DNA of 64,000 nucleotides, taken from the NCBI GenBank assembly GCA_019208055.1, contig JAGXJF010004003.1, positions 171,451-235,450 of the forward strand, in the 5' to 3' direction. The position numbers were made by a program, and so were the translations under genes. Every line of letters begins with the position of its first letter. Position 1 is the stretch's first letter. Source of the stretch: Stipa capillata. Lineage: Eukaryota; Streptophyta; Magnoliopsida; Poales; Poaceae. Below the pieces are notes generated by a model, which was given only the letters and a program-made list of their open reading frames with translations, was not told where the DNA came from and searched no databases. Positions 55,052 through 64,000 of this stretch are shown here, in pieces.

Positions 55052-55135
55052 TATTTATAACGTCAAATTGCAGCCGGCAATGCATGGCTCGCTTCACGCT
55101 GTCCATGCGGCCATGCATAAGGCTCTTTTCATGCC
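55052..55135 (-). promoter_or_regulatory. Relic promoter of the nicotianamine synthase pseudogene
   Basis: On the minus strand TATAAATA is at 55059-55052, about 125 bp upstream of the ATG. Just beyond it (55078-55135) the core CATGC or its complement GCATG occurs at least four times. CATGC is the binding core of IDEF1, a regulator of iron-deficiency genes in rice. That this cluster once gave iron-responsive expression is an inference. Confidence 0.5.
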
Positions 55136-56065
55136 TCTGTTATGATTGGTACGTATCAGGGGGAATATGTATTTTAAGAGTCCGGCTAGGCCTCAATCAA
55201 GATTTAAAAAACCTTGGACCTATTGGATCTCTATTGTACAGTTATTTGTGTGTATCCGAGAAAACGAAAAGCGAATTCCGAATTATCCGATGACTACGCT
55301 CAGTTAATTGAAAATCTAAGACTTAGGAAAATCTCAGTCGTCTAAGTAATAGCAATTATGGTATTTTAATCCCGCACATGAAAGTTATAATTGCTATTAC
55401 CGCAGAGATTGCTGTGCAAAAACTCATTCGTTTCCGAACATCTCCTGCTCATAGTTGCTGCCGAGAGCGAAGCTCTGTTGTTGCCGGAGGGATATGCAAA
55501 TGCATCGTATCTAATCCCACGTTTGGATCATGATATTTGTCACTGATTCTTATGGAATTTAAATCCCATAAATATATTTTTTTGCGGGGAGTATCCCATA
55601 AATCTAACGCGTTCTAGACATGGCCTAAAACTATATCTAATATATTCCACATAATAAATAATAAACAATACTAGATGCAGTTCTCTACATGCTTTCATGC
55701 TCCTCCCTTAATATGCATCTCTTACATGCTTTCATGCTCCTCTTATATGCATCTCTTACATGCTTTCATGCTCCTCTCTTAATATGCATCTCTACAGAGC
55801 AACGCTTTTAAACCTTCACTTTATTCAAGAAATATTATGTGATATTCATTTATGAATAACTGACATCAATTCCTTTCTGGACTGAAGGTGGCAGAGGGAG
55901 GGGTAAGGGCAGGGGCAGGGGCAGAGGTCGCGGACGTGCCTGTGGTCAGGAACCTCAAGATTAGATTGGCTACTAGCTGGAGGCTGACATGGTTGCTCTT
56001 GTGCTGGGGAACGATCCTGGTTATGATTATGTAGTTATTTTTTCTTCATTGTTTTTTTATTTTGA
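55136..56065. repeat. Intergenic with a 36-bp triplicate repeat and a Gly/Arg-rich fragment
   Basis: At about 55682-55795 a unit of 34-37 bp (TACATGCTTTCATGCTCCTC, then ATATGCATCT) is repeated three times. At about 55888-55940 the plus strand encodes a run of alternating Gly and Arg followed by a stop, possibly the tail of a decayed transposon protein or a captured RGG-type gene fragment. No gene is supported. Confidence 0.45.
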
Positions 56066-56069
56066 TGCT

Positions 56070-57400
56070 TATATGACTCTTTCGGATGTGATAATACTTG
56101 TTGTTCCTTAAGTTCCAATTTTAGTAACATGTATGAATTATCAGGTGAGTTCGTTTCTACGAGTTAATTCTAATAGTATAAAACTTTATGATACTATCTT
56201 ATGAGTGTGTTGCTATTATATTTAGAATAAGGATACATGATAATATTTGGAACAACAAAATAATGATCACGTTAAACGATGGCAGAATCGTGCATGAAGA
56301 TAACCCATTGCTTGCTGCCTTCTACAAGCAAGTCATACTTTTCGTGAGATGAAGATGAATTGTGGCATGAATCTACACCTACATGATGATATTACACACT
56401 CATGCCACGTCTTTGACACTTGAAAAATTCAGCATAATTAAAATAGTCTTGTGTTGTACCACCTCTACTTGGACTTAGGCCTTGTAATAAAATAGACCCA
56501 AGGGGGTCTGGAAGAGTCCTAGGGTTTCTTACACCCCTTGGCCGAAATCCACTCATCCCTCAAGTCCTCCCCTTGGTCCTCCTTATAAATACCTTCTAGA
56601 GTCTCCAGAAATAGTTGGGTTTTTTTTAGTTAAAAGTTCGCTACATGCATCTGTGTGTTCTTCGATCATGTCCAATGACCTTCAAGACCACTTCGGAATC
56701 CCAACAAGAATTATGATAATAGCAACCTGAATATTACGAATATAGATAAAGAACTAGATATATGGGGTTTCGAAACAACCTTGACAACTGGTCATTAGAC
56801 ACAATGAAAGACACGAATGCAATGTGCAAACTTTTACTAAACAAAACTAGATTTCTGAGACCTATAGTTTTATGGGAGGACCAAGGGGAGGACGTAGAGG
56901 ATGAGAGGATTTCGGTCAAGAGATTTAGGAAATCCCTAGGAATCTTCTAGACCCCTCTTGGACCTATTTTATTATAAAGCTTAAGCCCAAGTTGAGGTGG
57001 CACAGCACCAAGACTTTATTTTGACTATACTAAATTTGTCTAAGTGTCAAAAATGTGGTATGAGTGTATAATATCTTCATATAGGTTTAGATTCATACCA
57101 TACTTCAACTTTATCTCATGGACGCATGGTTTGCTTGTAGAAGGCAGCAAGGAACGGATCATCTTCATGCATGGTTCTGTCGTCGTTTAACCTGATTGTT
57201 ATCTTGCTACTCCAAATATCATCATGTATTTTATTTCTAAATATAATAGCAACGCACTCATAAAATAATTCACGCATGTAGCATAAAGTTTATAATATTA
57301 GAATTAACGCGTAGAAACGAGCTTACTTGATAATTCACACAGTTGTTGAAACTGGAACTTAAGAAACAGTAAGTGTGGTCATATCTAAAGTGGTCATGTT
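56070..57400. mobile_element. Foldback element: inverted repeat with about 630-bp arms
   Basis: The left arm (about 56070-56703) is complementary to the right arm (about 57400-56762) almost throughout, leaving a loop of only about 60 bp. Paired landmarks include TTAAGTTCC near 56109 with GGAACTTAA near 57353, TCGTTTCTACG near 56151 with CGTAGAAACGA near 57310, CATCTTCATGCA-type blocks near 56300 and 57155, the purine/pyrimidine block CCTCCCCTTGGTCC (56566) with GGACCAAGGGGAGG (56878), and AATGACC (56676) with GGTCATT (56791). Differences are scattered, with small indels. No coding capacity. Structure fits a foldback or TIR-MULE derivative. Outer limits are approximate and no target duplication was fixed. 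Confidence 0.85.
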
Positions 57401-57513
57401 CTCATCATTTCCTCGAACCTCATGATACTCTTTCTTGTGTATTGCAAGTTCGCATCTCACTTTGCAAGACATGTTCGTCGATTAGCATCATAACTAATTA
57501 TAAAATAAATAAA

Positions 57514-57807
57514 TACTCTCTCCGTTTTAACATAGACGTCCTTTTAGAGTTGGATATAAGAATTAATAATGTGAGTAAAATATCAATATTTTCTTCAATT
57601 ATTTTTCATATGTATCTCTTTTTTTCTCCAAGGCAATAAATATTAGTATTATTAGTACTACTCCTATGTGTAATTACTTTTTTATGATATTGATGAAGGA
57701 AAAAAATAGGAATAAAATGGCTAAAACTATATTAAAGTGCAGATAGATAGGTACTTTGAGAAAAATTAGAAAAGTAAAAAGATATCTATTTTAAAACCGA
57801 AGAAGTA
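57514..57807. mobile_element. Stowaway-like MITE
   Basis: The element spans 57516-57805 (290 bp) with degenerate inverted ends: CTCTCTCCGTTTTAACATAG on the left and, complemented, CTTCTTCGGTTTTAAAATAG on the right. It is flanked by TA on both sides (57514-57515, 57806-57807), as in Tc1/mariner-type Stowaway MITEs. AT-rich, non-coding. Confidence 0.75.
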
Positions 57808-58802
57808 TAGACTTGATACATTGACTCAGTATTGTATAGCCCATTACCAAGCCAATAACTGGGATGTCGTCGGATATTTTACGTATGTTGTAATAGGGTA
57901 ATTCCCAACGTCTTCCATGCTTAAAATCTCGAGATAAGAAAATGGAGAGCAGGTACCACACGCATACTCTACTCATGTAGCTGCGTAGCAAACTACCGGT
58001 ATGACAATACAGGGGCATGCACGCCATACTCTGGCTGTCTTCGGCTTATATGCAATGTCTCGCCTGTGCCTCTCTTCGTCTCTCGGACACTCACTAGTCT
58101 TTACTCTCAGTTCGAAGAAAAGAAAAGTCATACACTCCATTCGCTGCACTTTCAATAAGTTTGTGGTTGGTGCCACATGCAACCGTGCAATAGTAGTAAA
58201 ACTTCATAACTCAGTTATAACCAGATCACTTCCTCGTCAACGAGGCACATTTATGAAGATGCAAGCAAACATTTCTCATCGGATTTTCATTTTTCTTTAA
58301 GTATTCTTCATTTTCATGTCTCACAATAGTCTTCATAATCCTCGAAACGCAAGACTTGCACGAACAGTTCCTGTAATGATCGTCTTAGTTCTAGGCAAAG
58401 AACCGTGTTATTTCATCTTCTATCCAACATATAATATGGCTAGCCATTCCAATTTTAATACTTCAACAGCGAACATCATACACTGCCTTCTCAGCGAAAC
58501 CTACTACATATCCATGAAGACAATAAAACACGTACAAACATCTCAAAAAGGGGACATCGTAGCAACAACGTTCTCAAAAAGGGGTATCTTGTATATGCAA
58601 TTCACAGTGTGTGTTTAGTTGTCAGCTTATCGCCTGCAGTAGCACACACTCTCTCTTGACGGTCCTGACCACTTGGTATGCAGAAAATCCCATTAGACTA
58701 GGCTTGCGTACATCTTTTATGCTTCTGAATTGAATGATTTGGAGAATATTGTCACTGGCGCATTTTGCAGAGATAATACACACATCACCTAAATTTCCAT
58801 CT
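57808..58802. other. 3' flank of the WD40 gene
   Basis: Contains the presumed 3' untranslated region of the minus-strand WD40 gene next to 58802. Frames at 58001-58300 and 58316-58618 (+) show no family resemblance. Nothing else is seen. Confidence 0.4.
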
Positions 58803-61800
58803 TCAGGTCCAAACACGAACAGTGCCATCGACTGATGATGTCAACATGCAGGTCTTTGTTGGGTGATAACTGACGCTGGTAACCTGCACAAGAAAGAGTA
58901 GCATGAGACAATTATGAAGGAAAAAAAACTCAAACTAGAAAGAACATGACAGTTTAACCAATAATGACCAAACAAAAGAAGCATAAGATGCAATTCTGAA
59001 AAGGAATTAATACCACGGAGCTATGTGCTCGGAAGCTCGCAACAATAGGTGCATCCACCAACTCCCAGAAGAAAACGAACCCGTCCTCGGATCCACCAAC
59101 AACAAATGCATCGTCATTGGTCAGGCAGCAATCCATCTTGAAGGACTGTAGGAATCGTAAAGATCAAAAATTGAAAAAATGAACAAACACAGTGTTTCCA
59201 TTTTGCATATTGAAATCACCAACACAATGGAAATTATTCTAAGTGATACCTTGCAAATATGCCCCTTATACTCTTGTAACATTTCTCCAGAGGTCCTAAT
59301 GATACAACAAAAGCCAGAAGGTTCAATTACCAAAAAAAACATGCATGCTGAAGGCAAAAGTACAGTGAGGTCCCATCTATTTAGAACTTGGATCAATAAG
59401 ACCCCTCTACTCCACAAAATGGTGTGAACCTTCCATCTGTTTTCATAATGGAAAGATGATGTGGCTGAAATTTGTGCCAACATGAACTGCCATATTAAGA
59501 AATGCGATCACTCTTAGGACTTGCTAGGAAAAAAAACAGAAGGAGAAAACAAAACTTCCATACATGACCCTAACCTCGTCTGTTCCCCTTTTCCCCCAAA
59601 AAAAGCAGCAAGTGTTGGTGATGAATGAGAAACTAAGCCATCATAATGAGGAGACACTGAAAGCACAACAAAATCGTCTGAGTGGCCATTTGGACCAAAA
59701 CTTCAAGCTGTGTGTCACGTGCAGTGGTTCGTAAAGGTCCAGAGACCGGGGATAGGGCACTCGCCCTCATCTAGCCGCCAGCATGGCGTAATCCCTGGCG
59801 AGTTCAGAGAGGCTCTGAGGCTTAGCTGTGTCTATCGACTAACTCATTGCTTAATTCATAAATGAGTACATGGTGCCCCTTTTATATGGAAGACTCAAAT
59901 TGACGTGACGCCCACGACACTATGGCTCCTAAATTGTCATGTGGCAAGGATTTATCCACAAATATGTTATGATGCACAACAATACCACATTAAGTCCAAT
60001 TAGATTGAGATCTGTTGCAAAGACCAAGGAAAATGGTCAGTTTGACTTGCTAACTTGCAAGAAGGTAACAGGTTTCATAACTCAAGTTAAATCGAAGCAT
60101 TCTTGTGCATGTTCAAGAAAAATGGAGCCTGTCTGATCTCTGTGCTGCAGTTTCTTAATCTATTGCTTGAGGGGTTTGAAGAGACTGCAGCTACAAGTCC
60201 AAAGAACCTCCAAAGCACCAACAAAGGTTCATTGCAGCTGCAAAACCCTTTGGTTGGACAGATTTAGACGGCAAGAACTTTGGTGGCATGATGAAGAGGA
60301 AGACAGTGGGCCAGTGGTACATCAGAGTCCAGTACAAAATATCCCATGGATCGGCTGATTCAAGATGGCAAAAGGGTTGGCAGCTATGCCATTGTGAAGT
60401 GAAGGAGTGGACTCCCTTTCTAGTCCACACGTGCATAATTTACTCTGATGTGGAACTGGAAGTATATGTTACATAACTTACCAGCCATATTATATATCAA
60501 ATGAAAAACTAATAGAAGGGTGTGAGTTCATCATCCTAGGAAGTAGAGGGAGTCTAATTGCTTCAAATTCGAGATAGGGCTTAATTGCTCCAGAGTGCCA
60601 AATAGAGGGACCTCCCCTGCAACTTTGCTCATGTTGAAATATAAACTGATCAACAGCTTGTGAAGAGTACTTACTTGTCCAGAAGCCTCACAGTAGAATC
60701 TAAACAGTTAGCCAAAAGGCAATTGCGGTCATTTGACAAAGATATACAGTTGACAGGATGCCCCAGGTTGTCAACAGTCTCCCTGTTAACAGCACGAGAG
60801 AAACAAACCATTTAGAACCAACTGAGGAATGGATTAGGATATGATCAATACTCCCTTGTTTGACAAAAGGGAACACCCAGAGCTTCCTTTAGGAAACCAA
60901 AGTTTACATATTAGAATTAGTTGAGACTTGAGGGTGGAACAAGTACGTACTTACCTACCCATGCGAATGTCAAATGTTCGGACAGTACCATCAACACTGC
61001 CAGCAATTATTTCTGTGTTGGTTATATTGACTGACATTACACTATCTTGAAAAGTATCAATTGTCTGCACCAGGAAATAATATTCACAACATAAGTATAT
61101 GAGAAATTAAAATAAGGAATCTACTTCTACAATTGATGAATCCATGTGTTATTAACAATTTAAAATCACCTGAATTGGATCACTGCTTTGTGACCTGCAG
61201 TCAAATACACGCACTGTACGGTCATAACCACCTGACACTACAACCGTGTTGTACTCATTAAATTTCACTGAATTGACCTATGGGAAGCAGAATAGAGATA
61301 TCTCAGCAAAATGGCAAATCATCACGAATCAAACATCTGTCAGAAAAGCTGTTCTTTGTCTGGTTTTGAGTACCACCAATGGGCCTAATAATAATCACAC
61401 TGTCAATGTATGGTACTAAATGTAAATTGAACAACAGCATAACACCACAAGCATACCATTACGGAAGTATGGTTTCAGCACACTGCTATGGACACATGTA
61501 GTATTAGAGTGATGTGCACAATTCAGCAATTTGACAGTTTGCTTGTAGAGTACTTGCCTTATGGCATTCTCCATTACAGTAGCACTCGTACAAACAAACA
61601 GAAGTAAAAACACCCTCCAGTGTATAAACTAATATAATAGTGTCCAACGTCATAATGGAAGTACAGCGTTGACATTGTTCGAGTACAGCAGTGTGAACTG
61701 CTCCATCCCGATTACAATCACAAACAACTAGTACTAGTAATCCTTTAAATAGCATTGGTGCTTCTATGCACGCTAGAGAGCTAATTACATTAAAACAACA

Positions 61801-62431
61801 CTGGCATAGCAATAACAATGGCGAGCTTCAATGCACTGCTGCTATGACATCCAAATCCAAATTGCTTAACTATAGATTTACAACTGTGTCATGTAGACTG
61901 AAAAGTGTCAACTACAATCGCTAACTAATAGCACAAGATTAGGCATCAGTATCTCATTACAGTATTCCATCCATCAATGACGGATACATACCTCGCTGTT
62001 GTGGCCGCGGAACTTGCGGATGACGCGGCCGGAGGCGACGTCCCAGTAGAAGATCTGCCTGTCCCCGCCGCACGACACCAGCTTCGCGTTGTCCCTGCGC
62101 ACCAAGAAACCAAGAGACGGCAAGAAGCACCCGTTGAATTCCCCAGTCGCCCCTCCAAATCAGATGGGAAGAAGGGAGACAAGGAGATAGGGGAGGGTGC
62201 GTACGAGGACGAGTTGACGTCGCGGACCTCTCGGGCGTGGGACTTGTAGGTCTTGACGTGGGCGCCGGTATGGGGATTCCAGAGGCGAAGGGTGCGGTCC
62301 TTGCCGCAGCTCAGGCAGTAGTTGCCGTCGCGGTTGAAGCGCACGGCCAGCACCGCGCCCTCGTGCCCCGACAGCGTACGCGACTCCGTCCGCGGTAGCT
62401 GCTGCGCCGCCGTCCCTGCCGACGACGACAT
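58803..62431 (-). CDS. WDR83: WD40 protein, WDR83/MORG1 homologue
   Basis: An intact minus-strand gene with eight coding exons: 62431-62205, 62094-61992, 61277-61170, 61064-60955, 60782-60675, 59295-59250, 59145-59014 and 58883-58803. All introns are GT-AG, frames join without breaks, and the total is 915 bp (304 aa), close to animal WDR83 (about 315 aa). WD40 blades are visible: LSGHEGAVLAVRFNRDGNYC and DRTLRLWNP; DRQIFYWDVASGRVIRKFRGH; NEYNTVVVSGGYDRTVRVFD; IIAGSVDGTVRTFDIRMG; LDSTVRLLDKTSGEMLQEYKGH; EDGFVFFWELVDAPIVASFRAH; and TSSVDGTVRVWT at the end. The seven-bladed propeller is a scaffold; animal WDR83 organises ERK signalling and is found with spliceosomes. A plant role is assumed by homology. 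The first ATG is followed by MSSSAG and directly by the first blade, so the start is secure. Confidence 0.95.
59296..60674 (-). other. Longest intron of the WD40 gene
   Basis: A 1379-bp intron between exons 5 and 6 (donor GTAAGT at 60674, acceptor ending TAG at 59296). It holds only short meaningless frames such as 60167-60358 and 60191-60436. No transposon ends were found. Confidence 0.7.
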
Positions 62432-62537
62432 CTCCTATCTCGTCCCAGCGGACGGCGACGGCGACGACAGCGACGGCGACGGCGTCGGGCTTTGGAGAGT
62501 GGGTTAAGGAACTGGATGGCGGGCTCTTTATGTCAAT

Positions 62538-62555
62538 TGGGCTGGGCAATGGGCC
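62538..62555 (-). promoter_or_regulatory. Site II-type GGGCC motifs upstream of the WD40 gene
   Basis: About 110-125 bp upstream of the start codon the sequence reads TTGGGCTGGGCAATGGGCC. GGCCCA/TGGGCC motifs (site II elements) are common in promoters of broadly expressed, growth-related plant genes. No TATA box is obvious, which would suit a housekeeping gene. Function is an inference. Confidence 0.45.
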
Positions 62556-62626
62556 TTGAAGATATCTTCCCTGACCAATCTCACGATTAAATTCTTCTCA
62601 TGCTCAAAAAAAAAGAGATTAAATTC

Positions 62627-62732
62627 CTCTCGGTTGCTAAAACATAAGAGACTAAATTCTTCTCAGAAATTCTCTCAAATCTCGAGCAAATTCTGAGAAG
62701 AATTTAGTCTCTTATTTTTTAGCAACCGAGAG
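62627..62732. repeat. Near-perfect 42-bp inverted repeat (hairpin) in the WD40 promoter
   Basis: The left arm 62627-62668 begins CTCTCGGTTGCTAAAA and ends CTTCTCAGAA. The right arm 62691-62732 is its complement with one mismatch in 42. The loop is 22 bp. A partial direct copy of the first half (CCTCTCGGTTGC preceded by GAGATTAAATT) is part of the same block. It lies about 200-300 bp upstream of the WD40 start codon. Confidence 0.9.
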
Positions 62733-62953
62733 ACCGGAGGAATGCCTTCCCGTCCCGCCACCGGTGCACCCAATTCCGGAAACGGCTAAAAAAAATCTTT
62801 AAAACTTTTTCAGAAAACTTATAATACAAATACAACCTGCATCTATTATGTCTCAAAATTTTAAATTCAAATTCAATCTACAACTCAAGAAACATAAAAG
62901 ACAAATCCAATTGTGATCGTGTTAATGGGCCAAATTCACATCTCAATTTGAAT

Positions 62954-63172
62954 TACTCCCTCCGTCCCAAAATGTAAGGCACGCATGCATCTCAAGATTT
63001 ACAATTAGGTCTATAACATGTTAGTTATATGATACAAAAATGATATCATTGGAAAGTGCTTTCGAAAACGAATCCAACAATATCACTTTTGTATCACATA
63101 ATCAAAATATTATAAGTCTAATCGTAAATCTTGAAATGCGTGCGCGCCTTACATTTTCGAACGGAGGGAGTA
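62954..63172. mobile_element. Stowaway MITE
   Basis: The element spans 62956-63170 (215 bp). It starts CTCCCTCCGTCCCAAAATGT and ends, complemented, CTCCCTCCGTTCGAAAATGT. TA flanks it on both sides (62954-62955, 63171-63172). These are the classic grass Stowaway terminal repeats and target duplication. Non-coding. Confidence 0.9.
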
Positions 63173-63608
63173 CCTACTATTCATAGCACGATTTATCGTT
63201 TTTGTTTCACGAGTTGTGGGTCGAATTCGGATTAAAAATGGTATATGCATATTATATCTTTGTTGCCAAAAAAATAAAAAAATTGATAACTTTTGTTGGG
63301 TGTTTCTAGCCTAGGGAGCACCACAAGATGGGTGCACTAGATCTATTCTTGAACTCTCCCATGGTGTTCTCGCTGGCATTGAATAGGTGGAGGCCAATTA
63401 AATTTTACAAAATCTCATATTTTTTCTTTTTCCTAGATCAAGTTGTTTGTTTTATTCATCACAGACAAGTTATCTACCGAATATTCTTTACCCACTCTTG
63501 TACTTGTACTTCTATGCATGTTGCTTTTTTATAAACCATAGGATCAGCTCAAAGAAAGATATTCCCTCTGTCTAGAAATTTAAGACACACGCTGTTTTTC
63601 AAAATTTA
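63173..63608. other. Intergenic with a partial MITE
   Basis: No gene is supported; the frame 63328-63534 is not recognisable. From about 63565 a Stowaway-type beginning (TTCCCTCTGTCTAGAAATTT) starts and is cut off by the LINE at about 63609. Confidence 0.45.
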
Positions 63609-64000
63609 ACTCCGCCGTGACCGGTCCCAAGCCCGGGTAAAGGAGGGTTGTGATAGGCTTGGCGAGCCAACGTAAAAACCCAGCCACTCTTATAGATATG
63701 AAACCCAATAGAAATTCGTTGGGGCGTCACCCTCTTAGCGGTGCGCCATATCGGAACCCGGGGTGTGGTGTTAAATGAGCAAATAGGGTTCGTGTAGGTA
63801 GTTGAAATGTAGGGTCCTTAACTGGAAAGCTACGAGAGTTAGTTGATGTTGCGATTAGGAGACGTGTAAATATCATTTGTGTCCAGGAGACAAAATAGAC
63901 GGGCCAGAAGGCGCGGGAGGTAGAGAATACTGGTTTCAAACTATGGTACTCAGGGTTAGTTGGGAATAGGAATGGTGTAGGCATTCTGATTGATAAGAAC
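63609..64000 (+). mobile_element. RTE-type LINE, 5' region and start of endonuclease, broken
   Basis: The leader GACCGGTCCCAAGCCCGGGT, followed by GGCGAGCCAACGT, is the conserved 5' segment of a widespread plant LINE family. From about 63798 the plus strand encodes the N-terminus of its apurinic-type endonuclease. This includes NVGSLTGKLRELVD, IICVQETK (with the catalytic Glu), EVENTGFKLWY and GVGILIDKN. A stop replaces the residue before NVGSL and another follows QETK, so this copy is inactive. It runs off the right edge of the window. Confidence 0.85.

Noticed and set aside
1..64000. tRNA, rRNA, known plant microRNA precursors, CRISPR arrays or bacterial operons
   Set aside because: None recognised by eye; regular direct repeats here are minisatellites or transposon arrays without CRISPR-type constant repeat and unique spacer structure, and the genome is eukaryotic. 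A covariance-model search would be needed to exclude RNA genes.

Overview
The window is nuclear DNA of a grass (Poaceae). Three things point there: a single-exon gene of about 70% GC in AT-rich surroundings, very dense nested transposons of grass type (Sirevirus, BARE/RIRE1-type and Tekay-type LTRs, Stowaway and Tourist MITEs, MULE, hAT, CACTA and LINE relics), and a nicotianamine synthase relic of the cereal type. A BARE/RIRE1-type solo LTR and the general style would fit Oryza or a close relative, but the species cannot be fixed from sequence alone.

I can support only four host loci. (1) 7093-8316 (+): an intact 407-aa U-box/ARM E3 ligase of the PUB20/21 (CMPG) type. (2) 11496-15784 (-): a bHLH95/ZHOUPI-type transcription factor with three coding exons and a 3.3-kb second intron. 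Its middle exon carries one surplus base that shifts the frame. (3) 53940-54928 (-): a nicotianamine synthase pseudogene with at least seven frame breaks, still carrying a TATA box and CATGC motifs upstream. (4) 58803-62431 (-): an intact eight-exon, 304-aa WD40 protein, the WDR83/MORG1 homologue. The first two genes are convergent.

Layout: 1-5000 is old transposon debris (Tekay-type LTR, CACTA terminus, an L1-type LINE split by an insertion). 5000-16000 is the genic island, with a 607-bp hAT element bearing an exact 8-bp target duplication in the U-box promoter. 16000-24600 is intergenic with a Tourist-like MITE and a short non-autonomous gypsy-type element. 24600-44600 is a nest: a Sirevirus solo LTR inside a MITE, a 5'-truncated Sirevirus, and inside that a gypsy derivative and a BARE-type solo LTR. 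44690-48470 is a decayed MULE, 50139-53000 a decayed hAT, 56070-57400 a foldback element with arms of about 630 bp, and the right edge enters an RTE-type LINE.

The most unusual signal is inside the truncated Sirevirus. The envelope-like reading frame is preceded by its own TATA box, an ATG-free leader and a predicted leader intron whose 3' splice site abuts the start codon. This suggests separate expression of that frame. The host genes show no operon-like or functional cooperation.
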